From the NCBI RefSeq assembly GCF_000003815.2, contig NC_049980.1, positions 31,573,470-31,637,469 on the forward strand: 64,000 bases of DNA. Reading direction: 5' to 3'. The DNA comes from Branchiostoma floridae (lineage: Eukaryota; Chordata; Leptocardii; Amphioxiformes; Branchiostomatidae). This document shows, in pieces, positions 35,344-46,429 of this stretch. The position numbers and the translations under genes are program-made. The notes below the pieces were generated by a model. That model had not been told where the DNA came from. It did not search any database and saw only the letters and a program-made list of their open reading frames with translations. How positions within the stretch are numbered: the first letter of the stretch is position 1; every line of letters starts with the position of its first letter.

Positions 35344-35930
35344 AAGGTTATATTTTTGGTAGCGTTTGTGTATGTGTGTGGATAAATAGCCTAACTCGAG
35401 AGGGTCTGGATAAATTTATTGATATTTGGTATGTGGGTGTTGAGTATGGTATGAAACCTGGAAATAGTTAGTTTTTGGACCCCGTAGCGGCGTGTTTCAG
35501 TACTGCAGCGGAACTTCCGGTTTTAGTACACTTAGCTCTGGACATGCTATGGTCGTGATTTTTGAGCGGTAGATAGCCCTTGGAACAGGGAGTAAACTTG
35601 TTATGTAGTCTGCATATCCATAACCAAAAATGTTATATTTTCGGCAGCGTTTCCGTGAGTATGTGCATGGAAGAATAGCCTAACTCGAGAAGGTCTGGAT
35701 AAATTGTATTGATATTTGCTATGTGGGTGTTGATGAGAGCTGGAAATAAGTAAACTTGTTGTGTAGGTTTGAGTCTCCTAGGGTCATTTTTGAACAGTAA
35801 GAGCTCGTTTAGTTGCAGACATTGAAGGAAAACAACTAAAGAAGAGGTTAAAGGATTGTCGTATTCTTGATATGATCGGACGAAAATTAAGCAAATCAGA
35901 TTCATTTGCATAAATGCCAATATAGCCTAG
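35344..35930. repeat. Interspersed element copies (GGTTATATTTT family)
   Basis: Two consecutive partial copies begin near 35344 and 35632 (ttatattttcggcagcgttt), each followed by taactcgagaaggtctggat. They are relatives of 17928-18826 and lie in the lectin intron 1. Confidence 0.7.
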
Positions 35931-36227
35931 ACAATATTGTCTACTGTTATTTAGTTGTTGGAGATGATCAACTTCATTCAGACAAATTAGGACTTATTTG
36001 TATAGATAATGAGAAACACACATAATGCATCAGTTGAAAAAAAAATCACTTGTCGCCGGTATTGAAAATTTCAAAAACTGCTTTTGTTGCATAACTTCGA
36101 CTTAGTCTAGCAAAAAGCTTAAGAGGGAATCTTTTAATACCAAAACTTTTTTTCAGGAACGTAGTCGGAAACGCAACATTAACGTCCTAGGCCTGGATTA
36201 TTTCTTCATTATCTTCATAAGATGTCA

Positions 36228-37925
36228 TGGAGGTTATATTTTCAGTAGCGTTTGTCTATCTGTCTGTCTGTCTGTCTGTCAACAAGATAACTCAAGAACG
36301 GCTCGATGGATTGGTTTCATAAATCGTGTGATGGTGGGGTGTGATGAAAGCTGGAAATGTATAGATATTGGGCCCCTAGCGGCTTTCCTTGGTACTGCAG
36401 CGCAGCTTCCGGTTTACTATCTCGTGCTATGAACAAGGTATGGTCACGGATCTTTAGTATTAGATAGCTCTTGTGCTCAGGATTAAGTGATATGAGTTTG
36501 AGCCCCTAGCAACTAGTTTTGGGATAACAGGGGCATTTTTGTCAAAAACTTCTGAAGTCGTTAACGCAAGAAGGGACCAACGAATTTTCATGATTGTTGG
36601 TATGTGGGTACCTTAGACAATGCTGTACAAAATAGAATACTAATTATGCAAAATAGAAGTATATTTACATAATTAATGAGACTAATCTATCAAAGCAGTT
36701 TTTTCAATGTATCGCTTGTCCCGGACATGATATGGTCTTGACATTTTAGTGGTAGATAGCTTTTAGCGTCATAAAAAAAGTGGGGCAAATTTCATTCCCC
36801 TAACACTTATTTTTAGGGGGCAGGGGCATTTTTGTCAAGACATTCCAAAGAGGATAATTGCAGAAAGGAATGACGGATTGACTTCATTTTAAGCATGCGT
36901 GTAGCCTTGGCAAAGATGTATATAATAATATACATGCTATGCAAATGATGGCCTAATTTGATAAATAATGTGGGAATTGCATAATTCCATTGTTTTCAAT
37001 AACCGGCCATGGACTGCAATGAATATAAGGTCTCGGACCGGAGTTTCTTTTACGATTTCGGAGGTTGGCGGACAACCTCAGGCCGATGGGCTACAGTTCC
37101 GCTAGTAAACGTAGGACGCGAAACTTAATCAATGTGGTGGAAAGCCGTTTACTGCCTCTTTCCGACAAACCTATTGGTATCATCTGTTGCCTCTTTTTTT
37201 TGGGTAAAATATGTAGCAAAATTTAAATTTTGGACCCGAAAACTATCATTTTTTAACACTTTTTTGATCGAAGCTGCTTGGAAAAAACAATTTTTCCCAG
37301 GATAACGGCCTACGTGGTAGAGAAGGTAAATTCTTCATGTTTATGAAAAATGAAAATAAAAAAAATTCCATGTGATAACTTTTTTGCAATCTCCGATGTC
37401 GTAATTTCTTCGAAATCGCATGGAAAACGATGCTATTTGCATCACCGTTGCAGCGGACTAATACAAAAATGGTTTCGCTGGAGGGCCAACTACTCCTCGC
37501 ACAAAAATAATACAACCCACGGGCTTTTCAGGAAATACGTCAAATCTATGCTCAGCTATAACGATCACCAAGCAATAGGGAGCACAAATTAGGGAGACAA
37601 CAGCGCACTTCCGGCCTATTACACCACCCTTCCGTCAACTCCGGACAGATTTGAACTCCGACTCGGAACCTTAACACATATGAGTTATGATAGATGGAAC
37701 ATAAGCAGATACCAAATATGCTAATGAGGAACTGATTTGCATAATATATGCGAACATTGCAAAACCGCTCAATGATTACTGATGGGAATTTTATACTTGT
37801 GACATGTGTATGTTAGTCAATGATGAACATCACCATGCATAAATCATGTACAAATGCAAATAAATTACATAGAATTTAAAAAGCTCTGCATATTTAATGG
37901 AGGTATGAGGTCGCCGAACTCTAGT
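36228..37925. repeat. Long interspersed element copy with internal insertion
   Basis: It begins ggaggttatattttcagtag with a tctgtctgtctg run and ends ggaggtatgaggtcgccgaa near 37915, matching both ends of the 17928-18826 element. About 700 bp near 36980-37680 do not belong to the family and look like a nested insertion with no recognised coding sequence. Confidence 0.6.
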
Positions 37926-37992
37926 TTGTTTATTATTTCAATAGCTTCTTGAATCCGCATGCAGATATAAACTCAGTTATAATCTCTAACAG

Positions 37993-38129
37993 ACTGCACT
38001 TATCCGGGTGGTGTACGCAGTCGACATGCTCTCTGTAGCTTCATCCGCTCCCACCGCAGCTGTGTGGCCGCCGGCATTGCCGTCCTGATCGCTGTGGGAC
38101 TCGCCCCTCTGACGTTCATCAATAAAGCG
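37993..38129 (+). CDS. C-type lectin, exon 2 (membrane anchor)
   Basis: The acceptor is ctctaacag|AC and the donor GCG|GTAAAC at 38130. Using the single base left by exon 1, the frame reads DCTYPGGVRSRHALC, then SFIRSHRS, then a hydrophobic stretch CVAAGIAVLIAVGLAPLTF and INKA. One transmembrane segment preceded by Arg and His on the cytoplasmic side indicates a type II signal anchor. It ends in phase 0, matching exon 3. Confidence 0.75.
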
Positions 38130-38256
38130 GTAAACAGTCTTGTGACACAAACCTTTTTCTTAATATCTTTACGCTGTTTCTGTTGTTCTTTGTAAGGGAC
38201 TATATAGTTAAGACATGCTGCTGTATTTCCTTAATTTTTGCGACGTTCGTCTTTAG

Positions 38257-38764
38257 GAAATAACTCATCTGTCCACCACTGTTGACGCCTTGAAGCGCGA
38301 CCAAGACGGCATGCGCCAGCTGTCCACCACTGTTGACGCCTTGAAGCGCGACCAAGACGACATGCGCCAACTGTCCTCCACTGTTGACGCCTTGAAGCGC
38401 TACCAAGACGACATGCGCCAGCTGTCCACCACTGTTGACGCCTTGAAGGGCGACCAAGACGACATCCGCCAGTTGTCCACCACTGTTGACGCCTTGAAGC
38501 GAGCCCAAGACGACATGCGCCAACTGTCCACCACTGTTGACGCTTTGAAGCGCGACGAAGACAACTTGCGCCAGCTGTCCACTACTGTTGACGCCTTGAA
38601 GCGCAACCAAGACGACTTGCGCCAACTGTCCACCACTGTTAACGCCTTGAAGCGCGACGAAGACGACATGCGCCAACTCTTCACCACTGTTGATGCCTTG
38701 AAGCGCGACCTGGACAAGGAGAGAAGCCAAACCGCCGCCTTGGAGCAGCGTCTTCACGAGATTA
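38257..38764 (+). CDS. C-type lectin, exon 3 (17-residue repeat stalk)
   Basis: The acceptor is gtctttag|GAA. The frame EITH is followed by eight copies and a partial ninth of LSTTVDALKRDQDDMRQ, a 51-bp tandem DNA repeat. Then come a charged RDLDKERSQ stretch and LEQRLHEI, with the donor A|GTAAGT at 38765. Leucine, valine and methionine spacing suggests an extended coiled-coil stalk that would oligomerise the lectin. Substitutions between units are few, so copy number has probably changed recently. It ends in phase 1, matching exon 4. Confidence 0.85.
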
Positions 38765-39350
38765 GTAAGTTCGATTGGAGTTGCTATATCTGTGAGGGTC
38801 TTTTTACAAACATCATTATTCCTCCCGCGGGAGGGCTGGGACCGAAGGTGATGCGGAATACACCTTGTTGTATCCTATTTATGTCATATCCACCTGAGAA
38901 AACCCCTGTTTTGATGCAAAATGCGACAGAAGTTGAACAAATTTGGTGCCCTCGAACAAAAAGTGTTGCAACAGTAATATTCCAACGTCCGAATCAGGTA
39001 TTCGAACTTTCGATGGCGCCGCACTCGGCCCGCTCGAACCATTTCAAATTATTCGAATGGAGCCCGTGTGATACGCCTTTCGAACCTTTGCGATATGGAA
39101 GTTATGGCCCGGTCGGGAACACCCGTATCGAACGTTTTCTCGTCACAGGTATGACATAAACATTTACACACCTGGGTGGAGGTAAGATAGTCGTTTTAAG
39201 TATCTTTCCCAGGGGCCTAAGATCGGTAGCATGGCAGGATTCTTATGGAGTAAATGGGATGGTTTGTCAGTGATGGAATTCTTTAACATTTTAATTTTAC
39301 CGATGTCTATCGCTGCGTCTGTTGCTGACTCAATGCTTTGTTTTTTCCAG

Positions 39351-39772
39351 CATCCTGCTCTAAAGGTTACACAGAGTTCCGTGGAATCTGCTACAGGGCC
39401 TCCAATATAAGGAAGACCTTCCGCGAAGCGACGGTCACCTGTAGTGAGGACGGCGGCACCCTCGCCATGCCCCGAGACGCTGAGACCAACGCCTTCCTGG
39501 TCTCCTTGTACAAGTCCGTGAGCGACGGGTATTTCTGGTTCGGCCTGCACGATCAGATCGAAGAGGACAGCTTTGAGTGGGTGGATGGTTTTCCGCTTGG
39601 AACGTACAACTCCTGGTACCCGGGAGAACCAAACAACGCCGGGGGCATAGAGGATTGTGTTTACTTACGTCCAACTTTCAGGGCCAAGTGGAACGATGCA
39701 GCGTGTTCTGAGCGCCATCACTTCATATGCCAGGCTGTTCCAGGTACTGATTATGACCGTACCATTTCCTGA
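39351..39772 (+). CDS. C-type lectin, exon 4 (carbohydrate-recognition domain)
   Basis: The acceptor is gttttttccag| at 39350. One C-type lectin-like domain of about 130 residues reads SCSKGYTEFRGICY, FREATVTCSEDGGTLA, FWFGLHD, WYPGEPNN, EDCVYL, AKWNDAACSERHHFICQ. Six cysteines give the long-form disulfide pattern. EPN (calcium-dependent mannose-type specificity in this family) and WND (calcium ligand) are both present, so sugar binding is likely retained. The frame stops at TGA 39770-39772 after PGTDYDRTIS. A weak GTACTG at 39747 could instead be a donor to a further exon. The four exons sum to 1290 bp, 429 residues. Confidence 0.9.
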
Positions 39773-39896
39773 AACTCTTTTATCTAGTTTATATATCTAT
39801 GATCGTTGGTATCTGATTTCCAAGGGCGCTTTTACAAAATCTTAACAAATCAAACATGATTACTAACATATGTTATATATTACTAATAACATGTCT

Positions 39897-40925
39897 TTGT
39901 AACAGGCTTACTAAAGGTCTTTGTAACAGGCTTTCTAAAAGTCTCTGTAACAGGCCTAATAAAAGTCTTTGTAACAGGCTTCATAAAGGTCTTTGTAACA
40001 GGCGTCACAAAAGTCTTTGTAACAGGCTTCATAAAAGTCTTTGTAACAGGCTTCATAAAAGTCTTTGTAACAGGCTTCACAAAAGTTTTTGTAACAGGCT
40101 TAATACAAGTCTTTGTAACATACAGGCTTCATAAAAGTCTTTGTAACAGGCTTCATAAAAGTCTTTGTAAGAGGCTTGATAAAAGTCTTTGTAACAGACT
40201 TTAGAAAAATCTTTGTAACAGACTTCTGAAAATTCTTTGTAACAGGCTTCATAAAAGTCTTTCTAACAGGCTTTAGAAAAGCCTTTGTAACAGACTTTAG
40301 AAAAGCCTTTGCTCTAAAGCCTTTGTAACAGGCGTTAGAAACGTCTTTGTAACAGGCTTAATAAAATTCTCCGTAACAGACTTAATAAAAGTCTTTGTAA
40401 CAGACTTTAGAAAAGCCTTTGTGACAGGCTTTAGAAAAGCCTTTGTAACAGGCGTTAGAAACGTCTTTGTAACAGGCTTAATCAAATTCTCAGTAACAGA
40501 CTTAATGAAAGGTATTTGTAACAGGCTTTCAGAAAAGCCTTTGTAACAGACTTAATAAAAGTCTTTGTAACAGGCACCATAAAGGTCTTTGTAACAGGCT
40601 TATCTAAAGTATTTGTGACAGGCTTCATAAAAGTCTTTTTAACAGGCTTCATAAAAGTCTTTGTAACAGGCTTCATAAAAGTCTTTGTTACAGGCTTCAG
40701 AAAATTCTTTGTAACAGGCTTCAGAAAAGTCTTTGTAACATGCTTCATAAAAGTCTTTGTAACATGCTTAATAAAAGTCTTTGTAACAGACTTCATAAAA
40801 GTCTTTGTAACAGACTTCATAAGATTCTGTGTAACAGGCTTCATAAAAGTCTTTGTGACAGGCTTAAGAAAAATCTTTGTAACAGACTTCATAAAAGTCT
40901 TTGTAACAGACTTAATAAAAGTTCT
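39897..40925. repeat. 24-bp minisatellite, about 43 units
   Basis: The unit is on the theme AGGCTTCATAAAAGTCTTTG plus TAAC, about 1.03 kb in all, directly downstream of the lectin gene. Stop-free frames occur on both strands because the unit is a multiple of three. A higher-order pattern is visible at 40300-40500, where aaagcctttgtaacaggcgt and gaaacgtctttgtaacaggc recur with a period near 144 bp. Confidence 0.95.
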
Positions 40926-41075
40926 AAACAAGACTGTGGTTTCGGCTGTATTATGAGGGGCGACTGCGGTTAGTGTTGGCGTTTCCAATTACAATATGCA
41001 TGTCTGAATATGGTATGAATGCGTCAAACAATTCTACCCTGTTATGACAGAGCGAAACTCGTGGAGTACATGACA

Positions 41076-41292
41076 TGATGTCATCTTGTCAACAGTGGAG
41101 GATTAGCATGAACTCCTTGTGGGTAATCAGGTACAAGAAAGTGACCCCAGTCGTCCACTTCCGGGTCATGTCCAGCGCATTTCCGTTCGCTGGTGAGCGT
41201 GCCGAAAAGACGCCGGAGACTTTCTCTCGCCTTTCTTTCTTTTGAGACGCCAGTTCCCGTTTTGATCTGATCTAATCGCAGATAACTGTCAG
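41076..41292 (+). promoter_or_regulatory. Promoter and first exon of the 16-finger gene (module G)
   Basis: A mutated CRE, TGATGTCA, is at 41076-41083, ACTTCCGG at 41157-41164, and the exon end at 41292 before GTAAGG. The block gtgggtaatcaggtacaaga is intact. Confidence 0.8.
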
Positions 41293-41785
41293 GTAAGGAG
41301 TGTTGACGACTCTCTGTGTAAGGCTGTGTGACGATGTCGAAGTAAAGAACTACAAGTAACGATTTCGCGATGGTTTTTAGTGTTTTGTTTGTGCTAGACG
41401 ATGAACGGTAAAAACAGGAAGGGTAAGCTTGGGGGCTATTGATATCTTCAAAGTTGACAAACTAAGTTTAACAGGACTCAAGAGAAGTAATGCAGGCTGT
41501 GTTAGAAGTGACATGAATAATTTTACATTCTTGTGTATGTATAGAAATATAGCATTTTGGACAATGCAAGAAGACACAACGTAGGTGAGTTCCGTATGCC
41601 AGAAACCCCTCCATCGGCCCCGGCCGAAGAATTTCTCCCTTACGAGTTTCCCACATCTGGTGTCCATCAATGCCTGTTGACAGCGGCCTAGTGGGGCCGG
41701 GGGATGGTACGTTTGTTATTGGGGGTGTGGGGCGGTGGGGTGAATGGTACATTTGTAGTGCATGGGCTGCAAACTCGGTGGCGGT

Positions 41786-41871
41786 TACTCTCCAAGCAGA
41801 GGTCGAATCGCGCAGATATAGTAGTAGTCGAAAAAATTACAACGGCGCTCTTCCTACCTGCTTGGAGAGTA
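41786..41871. mobile_element. 86-bp minimal MITE of the TACTCTCC family
   Basis: The left end and first 45 bp are almost those of the gapped element at 16261 (gcagaggtcga, atata, gtagtcgaaaaaa). The right end is cctgcttggagagta. The imperfect 9-bp target-site duplication is GGTGGCGGT at 41777-41785 and GGTAGCGGT at 41872-41880. Confidence 0.85.
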
Positions 41872-41969
41872 GGTAGCGGTGGACTTGTTCAGTCACGTTT
41901 CATGAGCCAGGATGCCTCCAAGCAGACGCTGTGGTGTCCATTGTAACACTCTTCTATGCTGCAAACTTA

Positions 41970-42399
41970 GGCCACGCTGACTTAATGTTATGGATGGCAT
42001 CCGCACGCGTTGATTTTCACCTGTTCTCAAAAACATTGTGGCCACAAATTGGTCACATATCACCCAGTAGCATCACTGATTAATCATAATTTTATACTGG
42101 CCAGACGATCTGCTCTCCAGGTTGTGGTGGTACATGGGGCCACAGTGTTGTTCGGACTCTTTAAACAAGAATGGCAATGATAAAAAGAAACATGATTGAA
42201 ATGGCGACGGTTGTCTCTTACAGTCTAACTGGGGAACTGGGGAGTGAATATAAGACAAACCAAGCATGGGAAAGAATGGAATGGATGTTAAGTCCTCTGG
42301 TTTACCAGCATTTTATGACAGGTTTCTCTTTGTTCGCCCTCTCGCATTAGTTTGGGGGTCTCAAGAGGATGTCATCCATAGAATTTTGTCATTGTGACC
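41970..42399. mobile_element. Old Harbinger-type MITE in the module G intron
   Basis: It begins ggccacgctgacttaatg and ends aattttgtcattgtgacc, orthologous in position and sequence to 29716-30109. The right end lies about 65 bp before the ZNF exon acceptor, so it may supply part of the branch-point region. Confidence 0.65.
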
Positions 42400-42475
42400 A
42401 TATGAATAAAAAATATACCATTGACAAATTTTGATTTTTCCTACTTTTTTCCTCACAAGTTATAGAAGCGACCAG

Positions 42476-43879
42476 ATGGCGACAACAAAGAGTCAACGTG
42501 ATGATGTTGGCAGAGGTTCGGTTGGAGGGTTTGTCAACACTCTTCATAGGTGTGAGGAGTGCAGCAAAGAGTTCAGTAGACCTGGTAGTCTGAAGATTCA
42601 CATGCGGACTCACACGGGGGAGAAACCCTACAGGTGTGAGGAGTGCAGCAAGCAGTTCAGAGAGCTGGGTCATCTAAAGACTCACATGCGTACTCACACA
42701 GGGGAGAAACCCTACACGTGTGAGGAGTGCAACAGGCAGTTCAGTCAACTGAGTGCTCTGAAGACTCACACGCGCACTCATACAGGTGAGAAGCCCTACA
42801 GGTGTGAGGAGTGCAGCAGGCAGTTCAGCACAACGGTTCATCTCAAGATACACTTGCGGATTCACACAGGTGAGAAACCCTACAAGTGTGAAGAGTGCAG
42901 CAGGCAGTTCAGTCAGTTGAGTCATTTAAAGCAACACATGCGGATTCACACAGGGGAGAAGCCATACAGTTGTGAGGAGTGCTGTAAGCAGTTCGGCACA
43001 GCACGTAATCTGAACATTCACTTCAGGACTCACACAGGTGAAAAACCCTTCACGTGTGAGGAGTGCAGCAGGCAGTTCAGAACTCAGGGTCATCTAAAGA
43101 GCCACATGCGGACTCACACAGGGGAGAAACCCTACAGTTGTGAGGAGTGCAGCAAGCAGTTCAGTCAACTGTGTGCTCTGAAGGCTCACATGCGCACCCA
43201 CACAGGGAAGAAACCTTACAGTTGTGAGGAGTGCAGCATGAAGTTCAGTCAGCTTGGTGATCTAAAAAAACACATGCGGACTCACACAGGGGAAAAGCCC
43301 TACAGATGTGAGGAGTGCAGCAAGCAGTTCCGTTACTTGGATTATCTGAAGATTCACATGCGTACTCACACTGGGGAGAAACCCTACAGGTGTGAGGAGT
43401 GCGGTAGGCAATTTAGTCAGCTGAGTCATCTGAAAAGTCATGTGCAAACTCACACAGGGGAGAAACCCCACAAGTGTGAGGAGTGCAACAAGCAGTTCAG
43501 TCAGCTGGGTGAACTGAAGATTCACATGCGGACTCACACGGGGGAGAAACCCTACAGGTGTGAGGAGTGCAGTAGACAGTTCAGTCAGCTTAGTAATCTA
43601 AAGAGCCATATGCATACTCACAATGGGAAGAAACCCTACAGGTGTGAGGAGTGCAGCAGGCAATTCAGCAGGCTGGAATATCTAAAGAGCCACATGCGGA
43701 CTCACACAGGAGAGAAACCCTACAGGTGTGAGGAGTGCAGCAGGCAGTTCAGTCAGCTGGGTCTTCTGAAGAGACACATGCTGACTCACACAGGGGAGAA
43801 ACCCTTTACGTGTGAGGAGTGCAGCAAACAGTTCAGTAGACTGGATGCTATGAAGAATCACATGAAAAAACACGTGTGA
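42476..43879 (+). CDS. C2H2 zinc-finger protein, 16 fingers
   Basis: The 467-residue product starts [11 protein letters not shown] longer frame to 42431 only reads intron and acceptor sequence (tatag| at 42465). The consensus leader is followed by 16 fingers. Fingers 3 to 7 parallel fingers 6 to 10 of the 15-finger gene, including the CEECCKQFG finger with an FRTH end. The remaining fingers are differently arranged, so the genes are mosaics. Unusual points: an ARTHTRTH-like hT in finger 3 (KTHTRTH), finger 9 with CSMKF, and an NGKKPY linker before finger 14. The product ends MKKHV, shared with the 15-finger gene. Confidence 0.93.
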   Translation: MATTKSQRDDVGRGSVGGFVNTLHRCEECSKEFSRPGSLKIHMRTHTGEKPYRCEECSKQFRELGHLKTHMRTHTGEKPYTCEECNRQFSQLSALKTHTRTHTGEKPYRCEECSRQFSTTVHLKIHLRIHTGEKPYKCEECSRQFSQLSHLKQHMRIHTGEKPYSCEECCKQFGTARNLNIHFRTHTGEKPFTCEECSRQFRTQGHLKSHMRTHTGEKPYSCEECSKQFSQLCALKAHMRTHTGKKPYSCEECSMKFSQLGDLKKHMRTHTGEKPYRCEECSKQFRYLDYLKIHMRTHTGEKPYRCEECGRQFSQLSHLKSHVQTHTGEKPHKCEECNKQFSQLGELKIHMRTHTGEKPYRCEECSRQFSQLSNLKSHMHTHNGKKPYRCEECSRQFSRLEYLKSHMRTHTGEKPYRCEECSRQFSQLGLLKRHMLTHTGEKPFTCEECSKQFSRLDAMKNHMKKHV

Positions 43880-45027
43880 CAGATTCTCGGGAAAGATTGA
43901 TATACCCCAAATGTTTGTTTCTTAGTTCAGTTCATGCTTCTTGCCACAATGTTCATGCTGTTTGCTACACTACCATCGGTTATGAATAGCTAATATTTGC
44001 TATTATTATACTGCATACTACACTCAAACCTTCAAGGCTCTTCTGATTTACTTTGAATGTAAAACTAATCTGAAAAAATAAGTACCATTATCCTAGTCTT
44101 AAGACAAACCTTGTTTGGTTAGTTTTCTTCCTATGTTGTTTTTAGTTAAAGTGTGATAGTATGATGAAGAGGCTTGTTGACATTGTTGGGTTCCCTTGCT
44201 TTCTCCGCATACGAGGTTCTTTACGGTAGCTGCAGAGATATTAGGCACGGGGTTACGTTAATTTACTTTCATTCCGTTACATAAATACGGACTTAACTGT
44301 AGCACTTCAGAGCCATCTCATCTGTTGCTTTTTGATAATGTAGCTATAGATAAAGTAGGCACAGGGTTACATACTGAATTTTATATCTATATAGGTTGGG
44401 ATGTTTCCATGTATCCTGTATGCACTTGTATATCTATTCAGCTCTAACAATTTCTTTTCAAAACACTTTATCTATTTTTCATATGATAGCAGCTTTGTTG
44501 CGATAGTTTGCGAGATGTTATAGTGTACGTTTAAGAGGTTTACTTACTAACGATAACGTCTAAAACTGTAACTGTGGAGATGATAGACACTTAGTAATGT
44601 CCATTTAGGGCCCTTCTTTTACAGTTGCCCGCGTGGTTTATTCTGTTGCAGTCCAGGTTTGATTGTAGCATTGTTACTAACTGATATAAATTGTATGTTT
44701 ATACATGTAGAAGTATTTGTAGTTCTCTTGTATGTTATTGTGTATTGTTGAGATTTGAGAAAATCTTGTTAGTTGTGGTGTCAATTTAGGATTCTTCGTC
44801 ATAGCACTGTATATGATACCCTTATATGATAGCATCAACTGTTCTTTTCCATATAACTTTGTTCTTTTTCATATAACTTTGTTATAATCAATTTTGATAT
44901 TTACGGTCTACCTACAAGTTTAGTTTTATTTTACTAGCTGTAGAGATGATAGTAATATGTTTATGTTTATTTTTGGTCTCTTCTGTTATATTTCATTATG
45001 ATATTTATTCTGTTACTGTTCGGTTAC

Positions 45028-45033
45028 AATAAA
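45028..45033 (+). terminator. Polyadenylation signal, 16-finger gene
   Basis: AATAAA in ttcggttacaataaatgtg, followed by ttataacactgaaggaaatt. The preceding 1.1 kb (43880-45027) is the usual repeat-rich 3' region and has no other gene. Confidence 0.6.
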
Positions 45034-45059
45034 TGTGTACTGTTATAACACTGAAGGAA

Positions 45060-46429
45060 ATTGACTTATTTATCAGAAACATGTATACTTTAAAATTATT
45101 TTGCTTACAATGATTTTTTTTCTTCACAACGTTTTTTGTTTACAATGTTCTGACTGATAACCTTGGTACACCGTGTAAAAGGACTAATAAGGGTCTCAGC
45201 ATGCCAATTCCTAGTAACGCATTTGAGAGGCATCTATTTTAGCGGAACTTAATTTCGCGTAGAGGAAAGATGTTTTGCGGTGGTTTGAATTTATGGCCTG
45301 AAGTGGAAAAGTCAATGCAATGGAAACACATTTTCGCGATGGGGAGCTCACCGCCAGAACCAAGAACATTTTAAGATATACAGTTTTATTTAGATGTTCT
45401 ACTCTTTTTTTTTACATTTCTGACTGTCGTGTTCATCTTTAAAAAAAATATTTATTGCATTTCAAATAAACGTAAATAACTCAAAGACAAACATGAGAAC
45501 AGAGATGATTACATGCTGAAAATAGAGATGGAGACAATAACTGAAACAAACTTCAACAAATGCAAACAAACCACGGATCCGAAGATAAATAACAATGCTA
45601 CAGCTGGAAGGAAATAATACCGACCAAATAAGCTAAAGCAGCAATATAATGTGGTATCGATTACACAAGGATAGGAACAACTGTGGTAAATGTATAAACT
45701 GTGGTAAATCTATAAACAGGAGTAATCTCAAATAAAGTACAGACACAAATGGAATGTTCTACTCTTGATAAACAAGAGATTTTTGTCAGTGTAACGTGTC
45801 AATAAGCCTAGTAGACTACTAGTAACATAGTAACAGGCATGCGTAGTAGTGGGACTAAGAGAAGACCCACCCTCAGACTAAGATGAAGTGTGCTGAGTGA
45901 CTCCGTTATTAAAGCATTAATTCTATACATAGACAGATTACTACAGAATGACCCACAAATCCCTTGCGAAACTCAGGGGAAACACACCCAGTAGAAGAGG
46001 AGAGATTTGAAATGATTTGTTGTGTGTATCTTCCCTTTTTTGTCCCTTGTCAGAGGGTTCCTACTGTTTGTTTTTAGAAGATATATATATCCGAAAGGTT
46101 TTCTTATCGCTAATTAGAGACTGTGATTCCAATGTGTTTCTCATGAGTTTCACGGTAATCAATCACTCCTAGGAGGATGTGTTTATGCGACTAGTTAAAC
46201 ATGGCTTTAAATGTTTTCTACTTAAGAAAGGTGATTTATCGATACAGAAAAGATGAAAAATAACCTGTGTTTTCTATGTAGTCTAAATACAGCAAGAATT
46301 GCTTCATCAAGAGAAACATCAACCTTGCACATATACCTCAAGCTTTGGCCGTTTAAACCTGAATTTCTACTCCTATTTCCTTAGTGACGGTTCTCAACTA
46401 TATGCATGATTGTAAATGTAGGTGTCTTT
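45060..46429. other. Gene-free spacer
   Basis: AT-rich sequence. A decayed relative of the 32427 element lies at about 45243-45370. Otherwise there is no repeat family, splice-framed exon or long frame. The array of ZNF modules is interrupted here by unrelated loci until 57.8 kb. Confidence 0.45.

Noticed and set aside
38200..38757. 185-codon minus-strand frame with ALQGVNSGGQLAHVVLV repeats
   Set aside because: It is antisense to the lectin stalk repeats, whose plus-strand frame fits splice sites and phases with the flanking exons.
38765..39159. Continuation of the lectin stalk frame beyond 38764 (to 39159)
   Set aside because: A consensus donor A|GTAAGT lies at 38765 and the next exon (39351) joins in phase; the readthrough has no domain.
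39883..40988. Regularly spaced short repeats suggesting a CRISPR array, and KPVTKTFM-type repeat proteins on both strands
   Set aside because: Units are contiguous 24-bp tandem copies without unique spacers, in a eukaryotic context. It is a minisatellite, and open frames follow from a stop-free 24-bp unit.
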